The notes under the pieces are model-generated. The model was given only the letters and a program-made list of their open reading frames with translations, ran no database searches and was not told where the DNA came from. Below, in pieces: positions 6,177 through 13,240 of a stretch of 17,816 nucleotides of DNA (positions are counted from its first letter, which is position 1; each line of letters starts with the position of its first letter). The DNA lies in NCBI GenBank assembly GCA_023415595.1, contig JAEZJW010000179.1:1-17816 (forward strand), read 5' to 3'. The position numbers and the translations under genes were made by a program. This stretch comes from Bacillota bacterium. Lineage in GTDB: Bacteria; Bacillota; Clostridia; Lachnospirales; Lachnospiraceae.

Positions 6177-6306
6177 GTTCATTCAGAGAAAAGATCGAAG
6201 CATGGGCATATCCCTGTAAAGAAATGAGGCACGAAGCAGATTACATGATATTTTTCTCTGCTTTGTCAATAATAGTATCATCATATTAATCCGGGAGATC
6301 ATGCTT

Positions 6307-7572
6307 ATGAAGTACAATCGTATTCCAAAAGAAAAATGTCTGGATCAGACCCTCAAGCTTCTGACGGAGGGTTATCTGTATATGCCGAGCCGAATCCGTA
6401 AACATGGATCCGATCTGTTTCAAACCAGGCTCATGGGAAAAAAGGTTATCTGCATGAGTGGGGAGGATTCTGCCGAGCTGTTTTATAATAACAGGATCTT
6501 TACCAGAAAGGGGGCTTTGCCCGGCAGGATACAGAAATCCCTGTTCGGTAAGAAGGCAATTCAGACTCTGGATGGAAGGGAACATCTCCATCGTAAGAGT
6601 CTCTTCATGTCCCTGATGACGCCTAACGCGATAGACCGCCTTGTAGAGCTCACAAAAAAAGAATGGGAGGTGGCCGGTAAACGCTTTATGGACAGGGACC
6701 GTATCGTACTGTTCGATGAGGCAACTGTTATTCTATTCCGGGCAGCCTGCAGATGGGCCCGTATCCCCTGTGCAGCAGGAGAGGTAAGGATACGTGCGAG
6801 GGAAATGTCCGATATGATCGATGCCTTTGGTGCGGTTGGTCCAAGACATTGGAAGGGCCGTATCGCCAGAAGCAGATCAGAGCGCTGGATGGAGGAGATC
6901 GTGAAGCAGGTGCGGAACGGTCAAATCACGGTACCGATCGGATCCGTACTCCATCGGATTACCTTTCACAGGGATGAGAAAGGAAAGCTCCTGAATGCCA
7001 GAGTTGCGGGTATCGAACTGATTAATGTCATCAGGCCGATTACTGCAATCGCAACCTACATTACCTTCGGTGCACTGGCATTGCATCTGCATCCCGATTG
7101 CAATATAAAGCTGCAGGAGAAGGAAGGAAACTACTCTCATATGTTTGCACAGGAGGTTCGGAGGTTTTATCCCTTCGCCCCCTTTCTTGGTGCGAAGGTA
7201 CGGAATGATTTTATCTACAATAATATCCGTTATAAGAAAGGAACCTTGGTATTTCTGGATGTCTACGGCACAAACCATGATCCCCGGATCTGGCAGAAGC
7301 CTTACCGATTCTGGCCGGAACATTTTCTGTACCGAGACAGAAGTCCCTTTGAATTCATCCCACAGGGCGGGGGTGATTATGATACCGGACATCGTTGCCC
7401 CGGGGAATGGATTGTCGTGGAGCTGTTAAAGACCAGTATGGAATTCCTGGCAGGCAGGTTGGTTTATCGGGTTCCTCTCCAGAATCTGAGTTACAGCCTC
7501 CGTAGAATACCCACCCGTCCGACTAGCGGCTTCATCCTGGAGGATATCCGCAGAGTAACTATTCAGCCTTAA
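6307..7572 (+). CDS. Cytochrome P450, CYP152-type fatty-acid peroxygenase
   Basis: CYP152 enzymes are cytoplasmic haem proteins that use H2O2, not NADPH and a reductase, to hydroxylate fatty acids (P450-BSbeta, SPalpha) or decarboxylate them (OleT). This 421-aa protein aligns by eye with B. subtilis P450-BSbeta along its length. Matches include KSLFGKKAIQTLDG, AFGAVGPRHWKGR, IELINVIRPITAIATYITFG, FAQEVRRFYPFAPFLGA (ExxR), YGTNHDPRIW and FIPQGGGDYDTGHRCPGEW. The haem ligand is C364. R243-P244 match the Arg-Pro pair that binds the substrate carboxylate. Q86 sits where BSbeta has Gln85 and OleT has His85, which favours hydroxylation over alkene formation. The second ATG (6307) is chosen: GGGAG lies nine bases upstream and the N-terminus then matches the family. 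It is oriented opposite to the pyr genes on both sides. Confidence 0.93.
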   Translation: MKYNRIPKEKCLDQTLKLLTEGYLYMPSRIRKHGSDLFQTRLMGKKVICMSGEDSAELFYNNRIFTRKGALPGRIQKSLFGKKAIQTLDGREHLHRKSLFMSLMTPNAIDRLVELTKKEWEVAGKRFMDRDRIVLFDEATVILFRAACRWARIPCAAGEVRIRAREMSDMIDAFGAVGPRHWKGRIARSRSERWMEEIVKQVRNGQITVPIGSVLHRITFHRDEKGKLLNARVAGIELINVIRPITAIATYITFGALALHLHPDCNIKLQEKEGNYSHMFAQEVRRFYPFAPFLGAKVRNDFIYNNIRYKKGTLVFLDVYGTNHDPRIWQKPYRFWPEHFLYRDRSPFEFIPQGGGDYDTGHRCPGEWIVVELLKTSMEFLAGRLVYRVPLQNLSYSLRRIPTRPTSGFILEDIRRVTIQP

Positions 7573-7588
7573 ATGAGTTTATGGTCCA

Positions 7589-7727
7589 GGACCGGGGAGA
7601 AATGATTCACATGGTGAGTATTTGAATTCGTCGGTACTTAGGTTCTGTATTATAGAACCTTATGTACCGCTACGTAATTCAACTAAGCGGGAGCGTCTCA
7701 TCCATGGGAACATTTCCTCCCTGGTCC
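7589..7727 (+). ncRNA. Candidate structured RNA: 139-nt nested hairpin downstream of the P450 gene
   Basis: The spacer folds as one long interrupted stem. Outer arms 7589-7604 and 7711-7727 pair over 16 bp with one bulge. Next, 7610-7618 pairs with 7697-7706. After an asymmetric bubble (7619-7623 against 7681-7696), 7624-7631 pairs with 7672-7680. Then 7633-7637 pairs with 7664-7668, and 7640-7646 with 7654-7660 around a 7-nt loop. The one wobble in the outer stem is G.U on the plus strand but C.A on the minus. It could be a 3' element of the P450 mRNA, a separate RNA, or a MITE-like insertion. No promoter or T-run is obvious. Confidence 0.5.
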
Positions 7728-7772
7728 AGTAGGTAACATGGAAGGCTGAATAGGAACTCTGAGAAGCTGAGC

Positions 7773-7801
7773 TTGACTTAACCAACCCATTATGTTATAT
7801 T
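7773..7801 (+). promoter_or_regulatory. Predicted sigma-A promoter of the cyclophilin gene
   Basis: TTGACT (7773-7778), a 17-bp spacer and TATATT (7796-7801) are present. The start is predicted near 7808, about 50 nt before the ATG. The leader contains a small AAAGCC/GGCTTT hairpin (about 7810-7828). Confidence 0.7.
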
Positions 7802-7859
7802 TACCACCAAAAGCCATATTAAGGCTTTCTGCAACTAAATATACTGAAAGGAAATGCAT

Positions 7860-8384
7860 ATGGAAAAGAAGAATCCTATCGTAACGATTGAAATGCAGAG
7901 CGGTGATAAGATCCAACTTGAATTATATCCCGATATTGCACCAAACACCGTGAATAATTTTGTATCCCTCGTAAACAAGGGCTTTTACAATGGTTTGAAA
8001 TTCCACAGGGTAATCCGTGGTTTTATGATTCAGGGAGGCGATCCGGAGGGTACCGGTATGGGAGGCCCCGGTTATTCCATCAAGGGAGAATTCTCCTATA
8101 ACCATTTCAATAATAATCTGAAGCACTCAGCTGGAGTAATCTCCATGGCAAGGTCCCAGCGCCCGGATTCAGCTGGCTCCCAGTTCTTTATCATGCATAA
8201 GGATTCCCCTCATCTGGACGGTTCCTATGCAGCCTTTGGTAAGGTTATCGAAGGTCAGAGCGTTGTTAACAAAATTGCCGAGACCAAGACGGATTATTCC
8301 GATGCTCCTATGGATCCTCAGATTATGAAGACCGTAACAGTTGATACCTTCGGTGTGGAATATCCGGAACCCGAGAAGGTCTGA
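7860..8384 (+). CDS. ppiB: Peptidyl-prolyl cis-trans isomerase, cyclophilin type
   Basis: Cyclophilins speed cis/trans isomerisation of Xaa-Pro bonds. This 174-aa protein has no signal peptide, so it should be cytoplasmic like PpiB. Active-site segments are FHRVIRGFMIQGGDP (catalytic Arg in FHRV, plus QGG), GVISMARSQRPDSAGSQFFI and HLDGSYAAFGKVIEG. ATG 7860 lies seven bases after AAAGGA; the ATG at 7854 would overlap the ribosome site. It has its own promoter and converges with pyrF, sharing a bidirectional terminator. Confidence 0.96.
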   Translation: MEKKNPIVTIEMQSGDKIQLELYPDIAPNTVNNFVSLVNKGFYNGLKFHRVIRGFMIQGGDPEGTGMGGPGYSIKGEFSYNHFNNNLKHSAGVISMARSQRPDSAGSQFFIMHKDSPHLDGSYAAFGKVIEGQSVVNKIAETKTDYSDAPMDPQIMKTVTVDTFGVEYPEPEKV

Positions 8385-8435
8385 TCCAGTCTCCTAAGCT
8401 TAAAATAACCGACCCAATATAGCTCAGACAGCAAA

Positions 8436-8476
8436 ATGATTAATGAATGCCAGCCTGGCAGTCATTCATTAATCAT
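8436..8476. repeat. 14-bp-arm palindrome downstream of ppiB
   Basis: ATGATTAATGAATG and CATTCATTAATCAT form a perfect 14-bp stem, with an inner CCA-GCC-TGG. No T-run follows. It directly abuts the second copy of the 40-bp palindromic repeat, giving three consecutive hairpins between ppiB and pyrF. Possibly a terminator or mRNA end-protecting structure. Confidence 0.6.
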
Positions 8477-8478
8477 GT

Positions 8479-8518
8479 ATTCAAAAATGTCAGCTTCGCA
8501 GACATTTTGAGAATCATG
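8479..8518. repeat. 40-bp palindromic repeat, copy 2
   Basis: This matches 1348-1387 at 37 of 40 bases. Here the palindrome is near perfect: AAAATGTC pairs with GACATTTT around A-GC-TTC-GC-A, with ATTC/GAAT outside. Its place between two other hairpins in a convergent spacer suits an extragenic palindrome family. Confidence 0.75.
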
Positions 8519-8525
8519 TATTATA

Positions 8526-8586
8526 AAAGGATGCTTTTTGAAGCAGCAGGTATCACTGATCCTGTACAGCTTCAAAAGCATCCTTT
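8526..8586. terminator. Bidirectional terminator between ppiB and pyrF
   Basis: AAAGGATGCTTTTTGAAGC pairs with GCTTCAAAAGCATCCTTT, about 18 bp with one bulged base, around a 24-nt partly structured loop. Flanks are T-rich on both strands (TTTGCTTTTAT on plus, CCTTTTATAA on minus). It fits both converging genes. Confidence 0.75.
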
Positions 8587-8590
8587 GCTT

Positions 8591-9517
8591 TTATATGGTG
8601 ACCCATGCTTTCTTTAAATCTTCTCTCATATCCAGGACTGCCTGCCGCGAAGCATCTGCATATGCGGGACCTGAGAACTTCTCATAGCCCTTCTGCTTAT
8701 AAGCCGCAATGATTCCTCTGGAGGAATTCACGATGGCACCCAAACCGTCCTTGTTAAAATAATGCTTCAGGTCTTCCGCCTTACCCCCCTGTGCTCCATA
8801 CCCCGGAACCAGAATGTAAGTCTTCGGCATCAGCTTACGGAGTATCTTACCCATCTCCGGGTAGGTTGCTCCTACCACTGCTCCGATCTGGCTGTAGGTG
8901 TCTCCCATATGGAGCTCTCCCCATTCCGCCACCTTCTTGCCAACCAACTCATAGAGCGGTCTATCCCCAACCAGTTGGTCCTGGAACTCTCCGCTGGAAG
9001 GATTCGAGGTTTTCACCAGTATGAACAAGCCCTTATTCTCGCTCTTGCAGACATCGATGAATGGGAGGATACCGTCAGAGCCCAGATACGGGTTAACAGT
9101 GATAAAGTCTTCATCAAAGCCCCGGAATTCATGACCACCGATTGTGACCTTACCCAGGTGCCCGGTAGCGTAAGCCTCCGAGGTCGATCCGATATCTCCG
9201 CGCTTCACATCTCCGATGACTACCAGACCCTTCTGTTTGCTGTACTCAACAGTCTTTACAAATACCTTCAGGCCTTCAATTCCGAATTGCTCATACATCG
9301 CAATCTGAGGTTTTACAGCAGGAATCAGATCATAGGTGGCATCAATAATTCCCTTATTGAATTGCCAGATTGCTTCTGAGGCTCCCTCCAGGTTTTCCCC
9401 TTTCTCACTGTAAGCTTTAGAAAGAATATGCTCCGGTATCATGCTTAACATAGGGTCAAGTCCCACAACGACCGGTGCCTGCGTTTGACTTATCTTCTCA
9501 ATTAATCTGTTAATCAT
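8591..9517 (-). CDS. pyrF: Orotidine 5'-phosphate decarboxylase, long (type 2) form
   Basis: The enzyme decarboxylates OMP to UMP, the last step of the pathway. The 308-aa length marks the longer type 2 family. The catalytic D-x-K-x-x-D is seen in VIGDVKRGDIG (D103, K105, D108), followed by STSEAYATGHLG. VVGLDP near residue 18, ITVNPYLGSDGI and ILVPGYGAQGG are other family segments. ATG 9517 lies six bases after GGAGG. It is downstream of pyrC with a 174-nt spacer that has no clear terminator, so co-transcription with pyrC is likely. It is separated from pyrKDE by the plus-strand P450 and ppiB genes. Confidence 0.97.
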   Translation of the reverse strand: MINRLIEKISQTQAPVVVGLDPMLSMIPEHILSKAYSEKGENLEGASEAIWQFNKGIIDATYDLIPAVKPQIAMYEQFGIEGLKVFVKTVEYSKQKGLVVIGDVKRGDIGSTSEAYATGHLGKVTIGGHEFRGFDEDFITVNPYLGSDGILPFIDVCKSENKGLFILVKTSNPSSGEFQDQLVGDRPLYELVGKKVAEWGELHMGDTYSQIGAVVGATYPEMGKILRKLMPKTYILVPGYGAQGGKAEDLKHYFNKDGLGAIVNSSRGIIAAYKQKGYEKFSGPAYADASRQAVLDMREDLKKAWVTI

Positions 9518-9555
9518 TCCATTCCTCCACTTGGATAATTTCCTTCTACTAGGAT

Positions 9556-9630
9556 TTAGGCTGCTGCCTGAGCTTGCTGCCCGATTGCCTTCCTTACATA
9601 ATCCTTGATATCATAGTCGAATGCAATCAT
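9556..9630 (-). CDS. Possible 24-aa peptide between pyrC and pyrF, or remnant of a longer gene
   Basis: The frame reads MIAFDYDIKDYVRKAIGQQA then QAAA and stop. The preceding AGGA, seven or eight bases from ATG 9630, is a weak ribosome site. In another frame, directly after the pyrC stop, a GTG opens VIDFSESLVGRIENELLGHK then YDCIRL and stop, overlapping the start of the first frame. Together they look like two halves of one small protein with a frame break, but this could be chance. I recognise no family. Confidence 0.25.
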   Translation of the reverse strand: MIAFDYDIKDYVRKAIGQQAQAAA

Positions 9631-9691
9631 ACTTATGTCCTAATAATTCATTTTCAATTCTTCCGACTAATGATTCACTGAAATCTATCAC

Positions 9692-11011
9692 CTAGACTTC
9701 TTCATTCAAGCACAGTATCGTATGCTTATCCCCATCATAAACCAGTCTTCCTGAAACAAGGGTAAACTTGATCTTCCCCTTTACCTTCCTTCCATGGAAG
9801 GGGGTATTCTTTCCCTTACTGAAGAAGCTGTTCTTATCGATCAGATACTCCTGCTCCGGGTCCGCTATTACGATATCCGCAATACTTCCAAGCTTTAGGC
9901 TTCCCCTGTCAATTCCTAATATTCTTGCCGGATTCGCGCTTAGCTTCTCAACCAGCTGTCTCGCTGTAAGGTACCCCGGATGAAGAAGCTCCGTAACCGT
10001 CAGTGCAAAGGCAGTTTCAAGACCCACGATTCCAAAAGGGGCTTCCCGAAAGGACCGTTCTTTCTCCTCCTTAGAATGAGGGGCATGGTCGGTTGCGATC
10101 ACCTCCAGTGTTCCGTCCCGAAGTGCTTCCTTCAGTGCCACAACATCCTCCCTGGATCTGAGAGGAGGGTTCATCTTATAATCAGAATCATCTCCGGGAA
10201 TATCCTCGTCCGATAGAGTAAAGTGATGCGGGCATACCTCGCCGCTCACCGGGAGTCCTTCTGACTTCGCCGCTTTGATCATCTTCACACTGTCCTTCGT
10301 GGAGCAGTGGCACAGATGAAGTCTTGCCCCTGTCTCCTTAGCCAGTAAGATATCCCTCGCTGCAATGATATCCTCGACTGCATTACTGATTCCTTCAAGC
10401 CCAAGCTCCTCTGCTTTCTTCCCTGCATTCATGACTCCCCCTCCTACGAGGCTTTTATCCTCACAGTGGGCGAATACAGGGATTCCTGCAGCTGCTGCCT
10501 GACGCAGGGCTTTCTCATAGAGTGCTGTATCCATCACCGATTTACCGTCCTCACTTAAGGCAGCAGCTCCTGCTGCAGCAAGGGACTTAATATCGGTAAG
10601 CTCTCTTCCCTCCTGTCCCAATGTAATCGCTCCTATGGGAAGGATATTGACGACACCCTCCTGTGTGGCTTTCTGAAGGACCAGATCCACCATCTCCGCT
10701 GAGTCCGTAACAGGCTTCGTATTAGGCATGGGGCATATGGTGGTAAAGCCACCAGCTGCTGCTGCCATGGATCCGGTTCGGATGGTTTCCTTATATTCAT
10801 ATCCCGGTTCCCTCAGATGAACATGCAGGTCGATGAAGCCGGGCATAACAAAGCATCCTGCCGCATCAAGCAGAAGGACACTCTCCGTGTCCTCCAAATG
10901 TATGTCCTGTTCTATTCTTTGAATCCGTTCTCCCTCCAACAGCACATCATAATATCCTTCCCGTTCCGCTGCAGGGTCTATTACATATCCATTCTTGATC
11001 AATGTTCTCAT
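9692..11011 (-). CDS. pyrC: Dihydroorotase
   Basis: The enzyme cyclises carbamoyl-aspartate to dihydroorotate, the third step of UMP synthesis. The 439-aa protein is the class I (long) type. Metal and catalytic residues are visible: H63 and H65 in DLHVHLREPG, D155 in ALSEDGKSVMD, H182 in FAHCEDKS, H235 in HLCHCSTKDS, and D308 in ATDHAPHSKEEKE. EAPFGIVGLETA is a further family block. The start ATG 11011 gives the typical N-terminus MRTLIKNGYVIDP. GGAGG lies 14 bases upstream, rather far, and an out-of-frame ATG sits between. It follows the Nudix-like gene by 80 nt and leads into pyrF. No pyrB or pyrI is present here. Confidence 0.97.
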   Translation of the reverse strand: MRTLIKNGYVIDPAAEREGYYDVLLEGERIQRIEQDIHLEDTESVLLLDAAGCFVMPGFIDLHVHLREPGYEYKETIRTGSMAAAAGGFTTICPMPNTKPVTDSAEMVDLVLQKATQEGVVNILPIGAITLGQEGRELTDIKSLAAAGAAALSEDGKSVMDTALYEKALRQAAAAGIPVFAHCEDKSLVGGGVMNAGKKAEELGLEGISNAVEDIIAARDILLAKETGARLHLCHCSTKDSVKMIKAAKSEGLPVSGEVCPHHFTLSDEDIPGDDSDYKMNPPLRSREDVVALKEALRDGTLEVIATDHAPHSKEEKERSFREAPFGIVGLETAFALTVTELLHPGYLTARQLVEKLSANPARILGIDRGSLKLGSIADIVIADPEQEYLIDKNSFFSKGKNTPFHGRKVKGKIKFTLVSGRLVYDGDKHTILCLNEEV

Positions 11012-11091
11012 CTCTGACTGTCATGCCTCCACTATTGATTCGAGTTCACCTTACCACTGAGTAAGCAGCCTCCGTATACATGCCTTATGTG

Positions 11092-11487
11092 CTACATCCA
11101 CTCAGACCGTTCAATATCCTCCAATACCTTACTGTCAATATAGGTATTGAATTCCTCTCTCTTAATCCATTGGTAATCTACCAGCTCCTCCGATAATAAC
11201 GCTGTATCCAGAGTCGCCAGGCATAAATAGGTGATCCCAATGTTGAATACATCCCCTGTCAGAAAGGACCAGGTATATAACAGCCGGTCGATTGTAACCG
11301 ATATCCCTGTCTGCTCGAAGACATGTCTTAGGACAGCCTTGTCCGGTGCCTCCTTAAACTCGATGTACCCATCGACAAAATTCCATTGGAAGGGCTCCGA
11401 AACCCTGTCATCATACCAACGTCTGACGATCAGATACTTATCCTCAAACTTGACAATTCCTTTAACCAGTATTCTGTATTTATCCAT
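11092..11487 (-). CDS. Nudix-fold protein with a degenerate Nudix box
   Basis: The Nudix hydrolase box is G-x5-E-x7-R-E-U-x-E-E-x-G-U. The 131-aa protein has GYIEFKEAPDKAVLRHVFEQ then TGI at residues 40-62. G40, E46, R54, E58, G61 and I62 fit, but the first and third glutamates of REUxEE are H55 and Q59. Those glutamates bind the metal in MutT. The protein may therefore be a weak enzyme, an altered one, or a binding or regulatory protein. ATG 11487 follows GGAGGG and shares the TCGGCAACATGGAGG leader block. It lies between a DUF815-type ATPase and pyrC, all on one strand. Its substrate is unknown. Confidence 0.8.
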   Translation of the reverse strand: MDKYRILVKGIVKFEDKYLIVRRWYDDRVSEPFQWNFVDGYIEFKEAPDKAVLRHVFEQTGISVTIDRLLYTWSFLTGDVFNIGITYLCLATLDTALLSEELVDYQWIKREEFNTYIDSKVLEDIERSEWM

Positions 11488-11493
11488 ATAATC

Positions 11494-11508
11494 CCTCCAT
11501 GTTGCCGA
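11494..11508 (-). promoter_or_regulatory. Shared leader block before the Nudix-like gene
   Basis: TCGGCAACATGGAGG on the minus strand, ending in the ribosome site. It differs at one base from the block upstream of queA and the DUF815 gene. This copy lacks the left hairpin arm. Confidence 0.4.
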
Positions 11509-11593
11509 TACCCGCGCATTTAGGCGTCAGCACAATATTTGCAAAGTGAATTGCATCAATTCCCTTTGTATTTACACTATCCTCATTATGCCT

Positions 11594-11642
11594 GCCTCAC
11601 AGCACTAATGTGGAGGTGAGGCTCAATTTGATTTTGTTTTTT
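11594..11642 (+). terminator. Hairpin with plus-strand T tract between the Nudix-like and DUF815 genes
   Basis: GCCTCAC pairs with GTGAGGC around an inner CAC-TAAT-GTG. The plus strand continues TCAATTTGATTTTGTTTTTT. Both neighbours are on the minus strand, so it would stop antisense transcription, or act on the minus strand as a weak terminator after the ATPase gene. Nothing else is seen between 11509 and 11648 except the inverted repeat GAATTG-ATG-CAATTC near 11546-11560. Confidence 0.4.
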
Positions 11643-11648
11643 GCTTGT

Positions 11649-12980
11649 CTAGGGTTCTGTCCTGCCTGCAAGATAATTTATAAACTGTTGGGCCGTACGT
11701 CCTGACATTCCTCCATGGTATAATTCCCATTTGTTTGCCTCTGCAAATAGTTCTTCTTCCGTCAGTGATATAATCCCCTGACGTCCGGCGAGATTCTTCA
11801 CTATCCGGAGGTATTCGTTCTTATTCGGAGCCGAGAAATTAATTGTTATGCCGAACCTTGCGACGAGGGACAGCTTCTCCTGCATCGTATCGGAACGGTG
11901 AAGGTCTCCATCCTTCTCCATGTCGGAACGGTCCTCCCAGGTCTCACGGATTAAATGTCTGCGGTTTGAGGTAGCATAGATCAGGACATTATCTGGCTTC
12001 GTCTCCAGCCCGCCCTCTATGACAGCCTTCAGATATTTATATTCTATCTCAAACTCCTCAAAGGACAGATCATCCATATAGATAATGAACTTATAATTCC
12101 TGTTCTTGATCTGGGAGATGACGGCGGACAGATCCTCGAACTGATGCTTATAGATTTCAATCATCCGTAAGCCCTGCGGGTAATATTCATTCAGGATGGC
12201 CTTCACAGAGGTGGATTTGCCGGTCCCACTATCACCGAAAAGCAGCACATTATTGGACTTCCTGCCTTGAACAAAGGCTTCCGTATTATCAACCAGCTTT
12301 CGCTTTTGCAGCTCATAGCCTACCAGGTCGGACAGCAGAACCTCCTGCGTATTCGTAATCGGAAAGATATCTACCTGCCCCTGTTCTTTCCTGATTCGGA
12401 AAGCCTTATTCAGCCCGAATTTACCGACTCCGTATTCCTTATAAAAACCGGTAACGATCCGAAAGATCTCCTCCTCATCCTGTGTGGCTTCCATCTGTCG
12501 GCTTAAGAGCTGAACCTTCTCACTTACATTCTTATGGTATCTGCTGCTGTTCTTCTGGATCGCCTTATAATCAGAGATAATCGAGAAACAGTTAATATCC
12601 AGTTCCTTCTCCAGAGGACCGAAATCATAATCAAACAGTGCCTTAAAGATCCTAAAGTCACTCTTAGCAAACCGGTTAACAGTACCCTCCTTCGCACCTA
12701 CCTTCTCACAGGTGATGCTGAAGGGATTCTCACAGGTGGCCAAGAGATACGCAAGATAATTATGCCATAGATTCGTATCAAAACCATATACCGTAGCCAG
12801 CTCCAGAAGACGGTTGATCAGCGAATAGATCCGGGAGGTAATCTCCTCCCTGGCAATCACTGCTGCCTGTCCCTCCTTTGGAGAGCTGTCATACTCCTTG
12901 ATCAGTTCAGCCAGCTCCGAGAGCAGACAGTCCTTACCAAGATTCTTATAAACCACTAATTTAGAAATCAAACGATACAC
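11649..12980 (-). CDS. AAA+ ATP-binding protein, DUF815 family
   Basis: DUF815 proteins are AAA+-like ATPases of unknown role. Visible are Walker A FGDSGTGKSTSVKAIL (about 248-263), Walker B FIIYMDDLSFEEFE (about 298-311), and a sensor-1-like IYATSNRRHLI (about 334-344). These are followed by SLVARFGITINFSAPNKNEY and a C-terminal helical lid with GMSGRTAQQFI. The N-terminal 220 residues are helical, without a known domain. GTG 12980 is chosen as start because GGAGG lies eight bases upstream, giving 443 aa. In-frame ATGs at 12995 and 13019 lie on or before a hairpin (GCTGCC-GTTTC-GGCAGC) and have no ribosome site. The gene lies downstream of another ATPase gene, separated by a repeat array. 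Confidence 0.88.
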   Translation of the reverse strand: MYRLISKLVVYKNLGKDCLLSELAELIKEYDSSPKEGQAAVIAREEITSRIYSLINRLLELATVYGFDTNLWHNYLAYLLATCENPFSITCEKVGAKEGTVNRFAKSDFRIFKALFDYDFGPLEKELDINCFSIISDYKAIQKNSSRYHKNVSEKVQLLSRQMEATQDEEEIFRIVTGFYKEYGVGKFGLNKAFRIRKEQGQVDIFPITNTQEVLLSDLVGYELQKRKLVDNTEAFVQGRKSNNVLLFGDSGTGKSTSVKAILNEYYPQGLRMIEIYKHQFEDLSAVISQIKNRNYKFIIYMDDLSFEEFEIEYKYLKAVIEGGLETKPDNVLIYATSNRRHLIRETWEDRSDMEKDGDLHRSDTMQEKLSLVARFGITINFSAPNKNEYLRIVKNLAGRQGIISLTEEELFAEANKWELYHGGMSGRTAQQFINYLAGRTEP

Positions 12981-12988
12981 TTTATAGT

Positions 12989-13013
12989 CCTCCATGCTGC
13001 CGAAACGGCAGCT
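12989..13013 (-). promoter_or_regulatory. Hairpin plus ribosome-site leader of the DUF815 gene
   Basis: On the minus strand GCTGCC-GTTTC-GGCAGC is followed by ATGGAGG and, eight bases on, GTG. It has the same design as the queA leader at 2686-2705, and here it decides the start codon. Confidence 0.5.
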
Positions 13014-13020
13014 CATCAAC

Positions 13021-13237
13021 CCAGAAGAACCAGGAGTGAGCCTCGTCTTGCGAAACTCCGCAGTTCTTCCTATGTGAAGACGCTATTTCTTCACATTACC
13101 TCCACATCTTGTCATAACCCAGGAAGAACAAGGAGTGAGCTCGCCACGCGATACTCCGCAGTTCTTCCCTGTGAAGACGCTTTTCTTCACATTACCTCCA
13201 TATTATGTGAACTCAGAAGAACAAGGAGTGAGCTGAG
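13021..13237. repeat. Tandem repeat array with hairpins and embedded ribosome sites
   Basis: Two full units and one partial unit begin near 13021, 13119 and 13213. Each full unit has a long interrupted stem whose arms are GAAGAAC..GGAGT and ACTCC..GTTCTTC (13024-13069, 13122-13168). It also has a second hairpin, GTGAAGA/TCTTCAC (13074-13094, 13171-13190). On the minus strand TGGAGGTAATGTGAAG recurs with GGAGG exactly 96 bp apart. The third unit keeps one arm only, next to the stop of the DUF234-type gene. The array fills the whole space between the two ATPase genes. Confidence 0.85.
13083..13190 (-). CDS. Possible 35-aa peptide encoded by the repeat unit
   Basis: GTG 13190 follows GGAGG by four bases and opens VKKSVFTGKNCGVSRGELTP, ending GGNVKK and stop at 13083. 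The last residues repeat the first three because the next unit starts in the same frame, 96 bp on. One inserted base in the second unit creates the stop. The frame may only reflect repeat structure, so I give it low confidence. Confidence 0.25.
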   Translation of the reverse strand: MKKSVFTGKNCGVSRGELTPCSSWVMTRCGGNVKK

Positions 13238-13240
13238 TTC

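Noticed and set aside
6082..6219. Plus-strand 45-codon hydrophobic frame upstream of the P450 gene
   Set aside because: No ribosome site, and it overlaps the yjbQ promoter on the other strand.
13021..13237. CRISPR array
   Set aside because: Only two full units, nearly identical along their whole length with no unique spacers; this is a tandem repeat.
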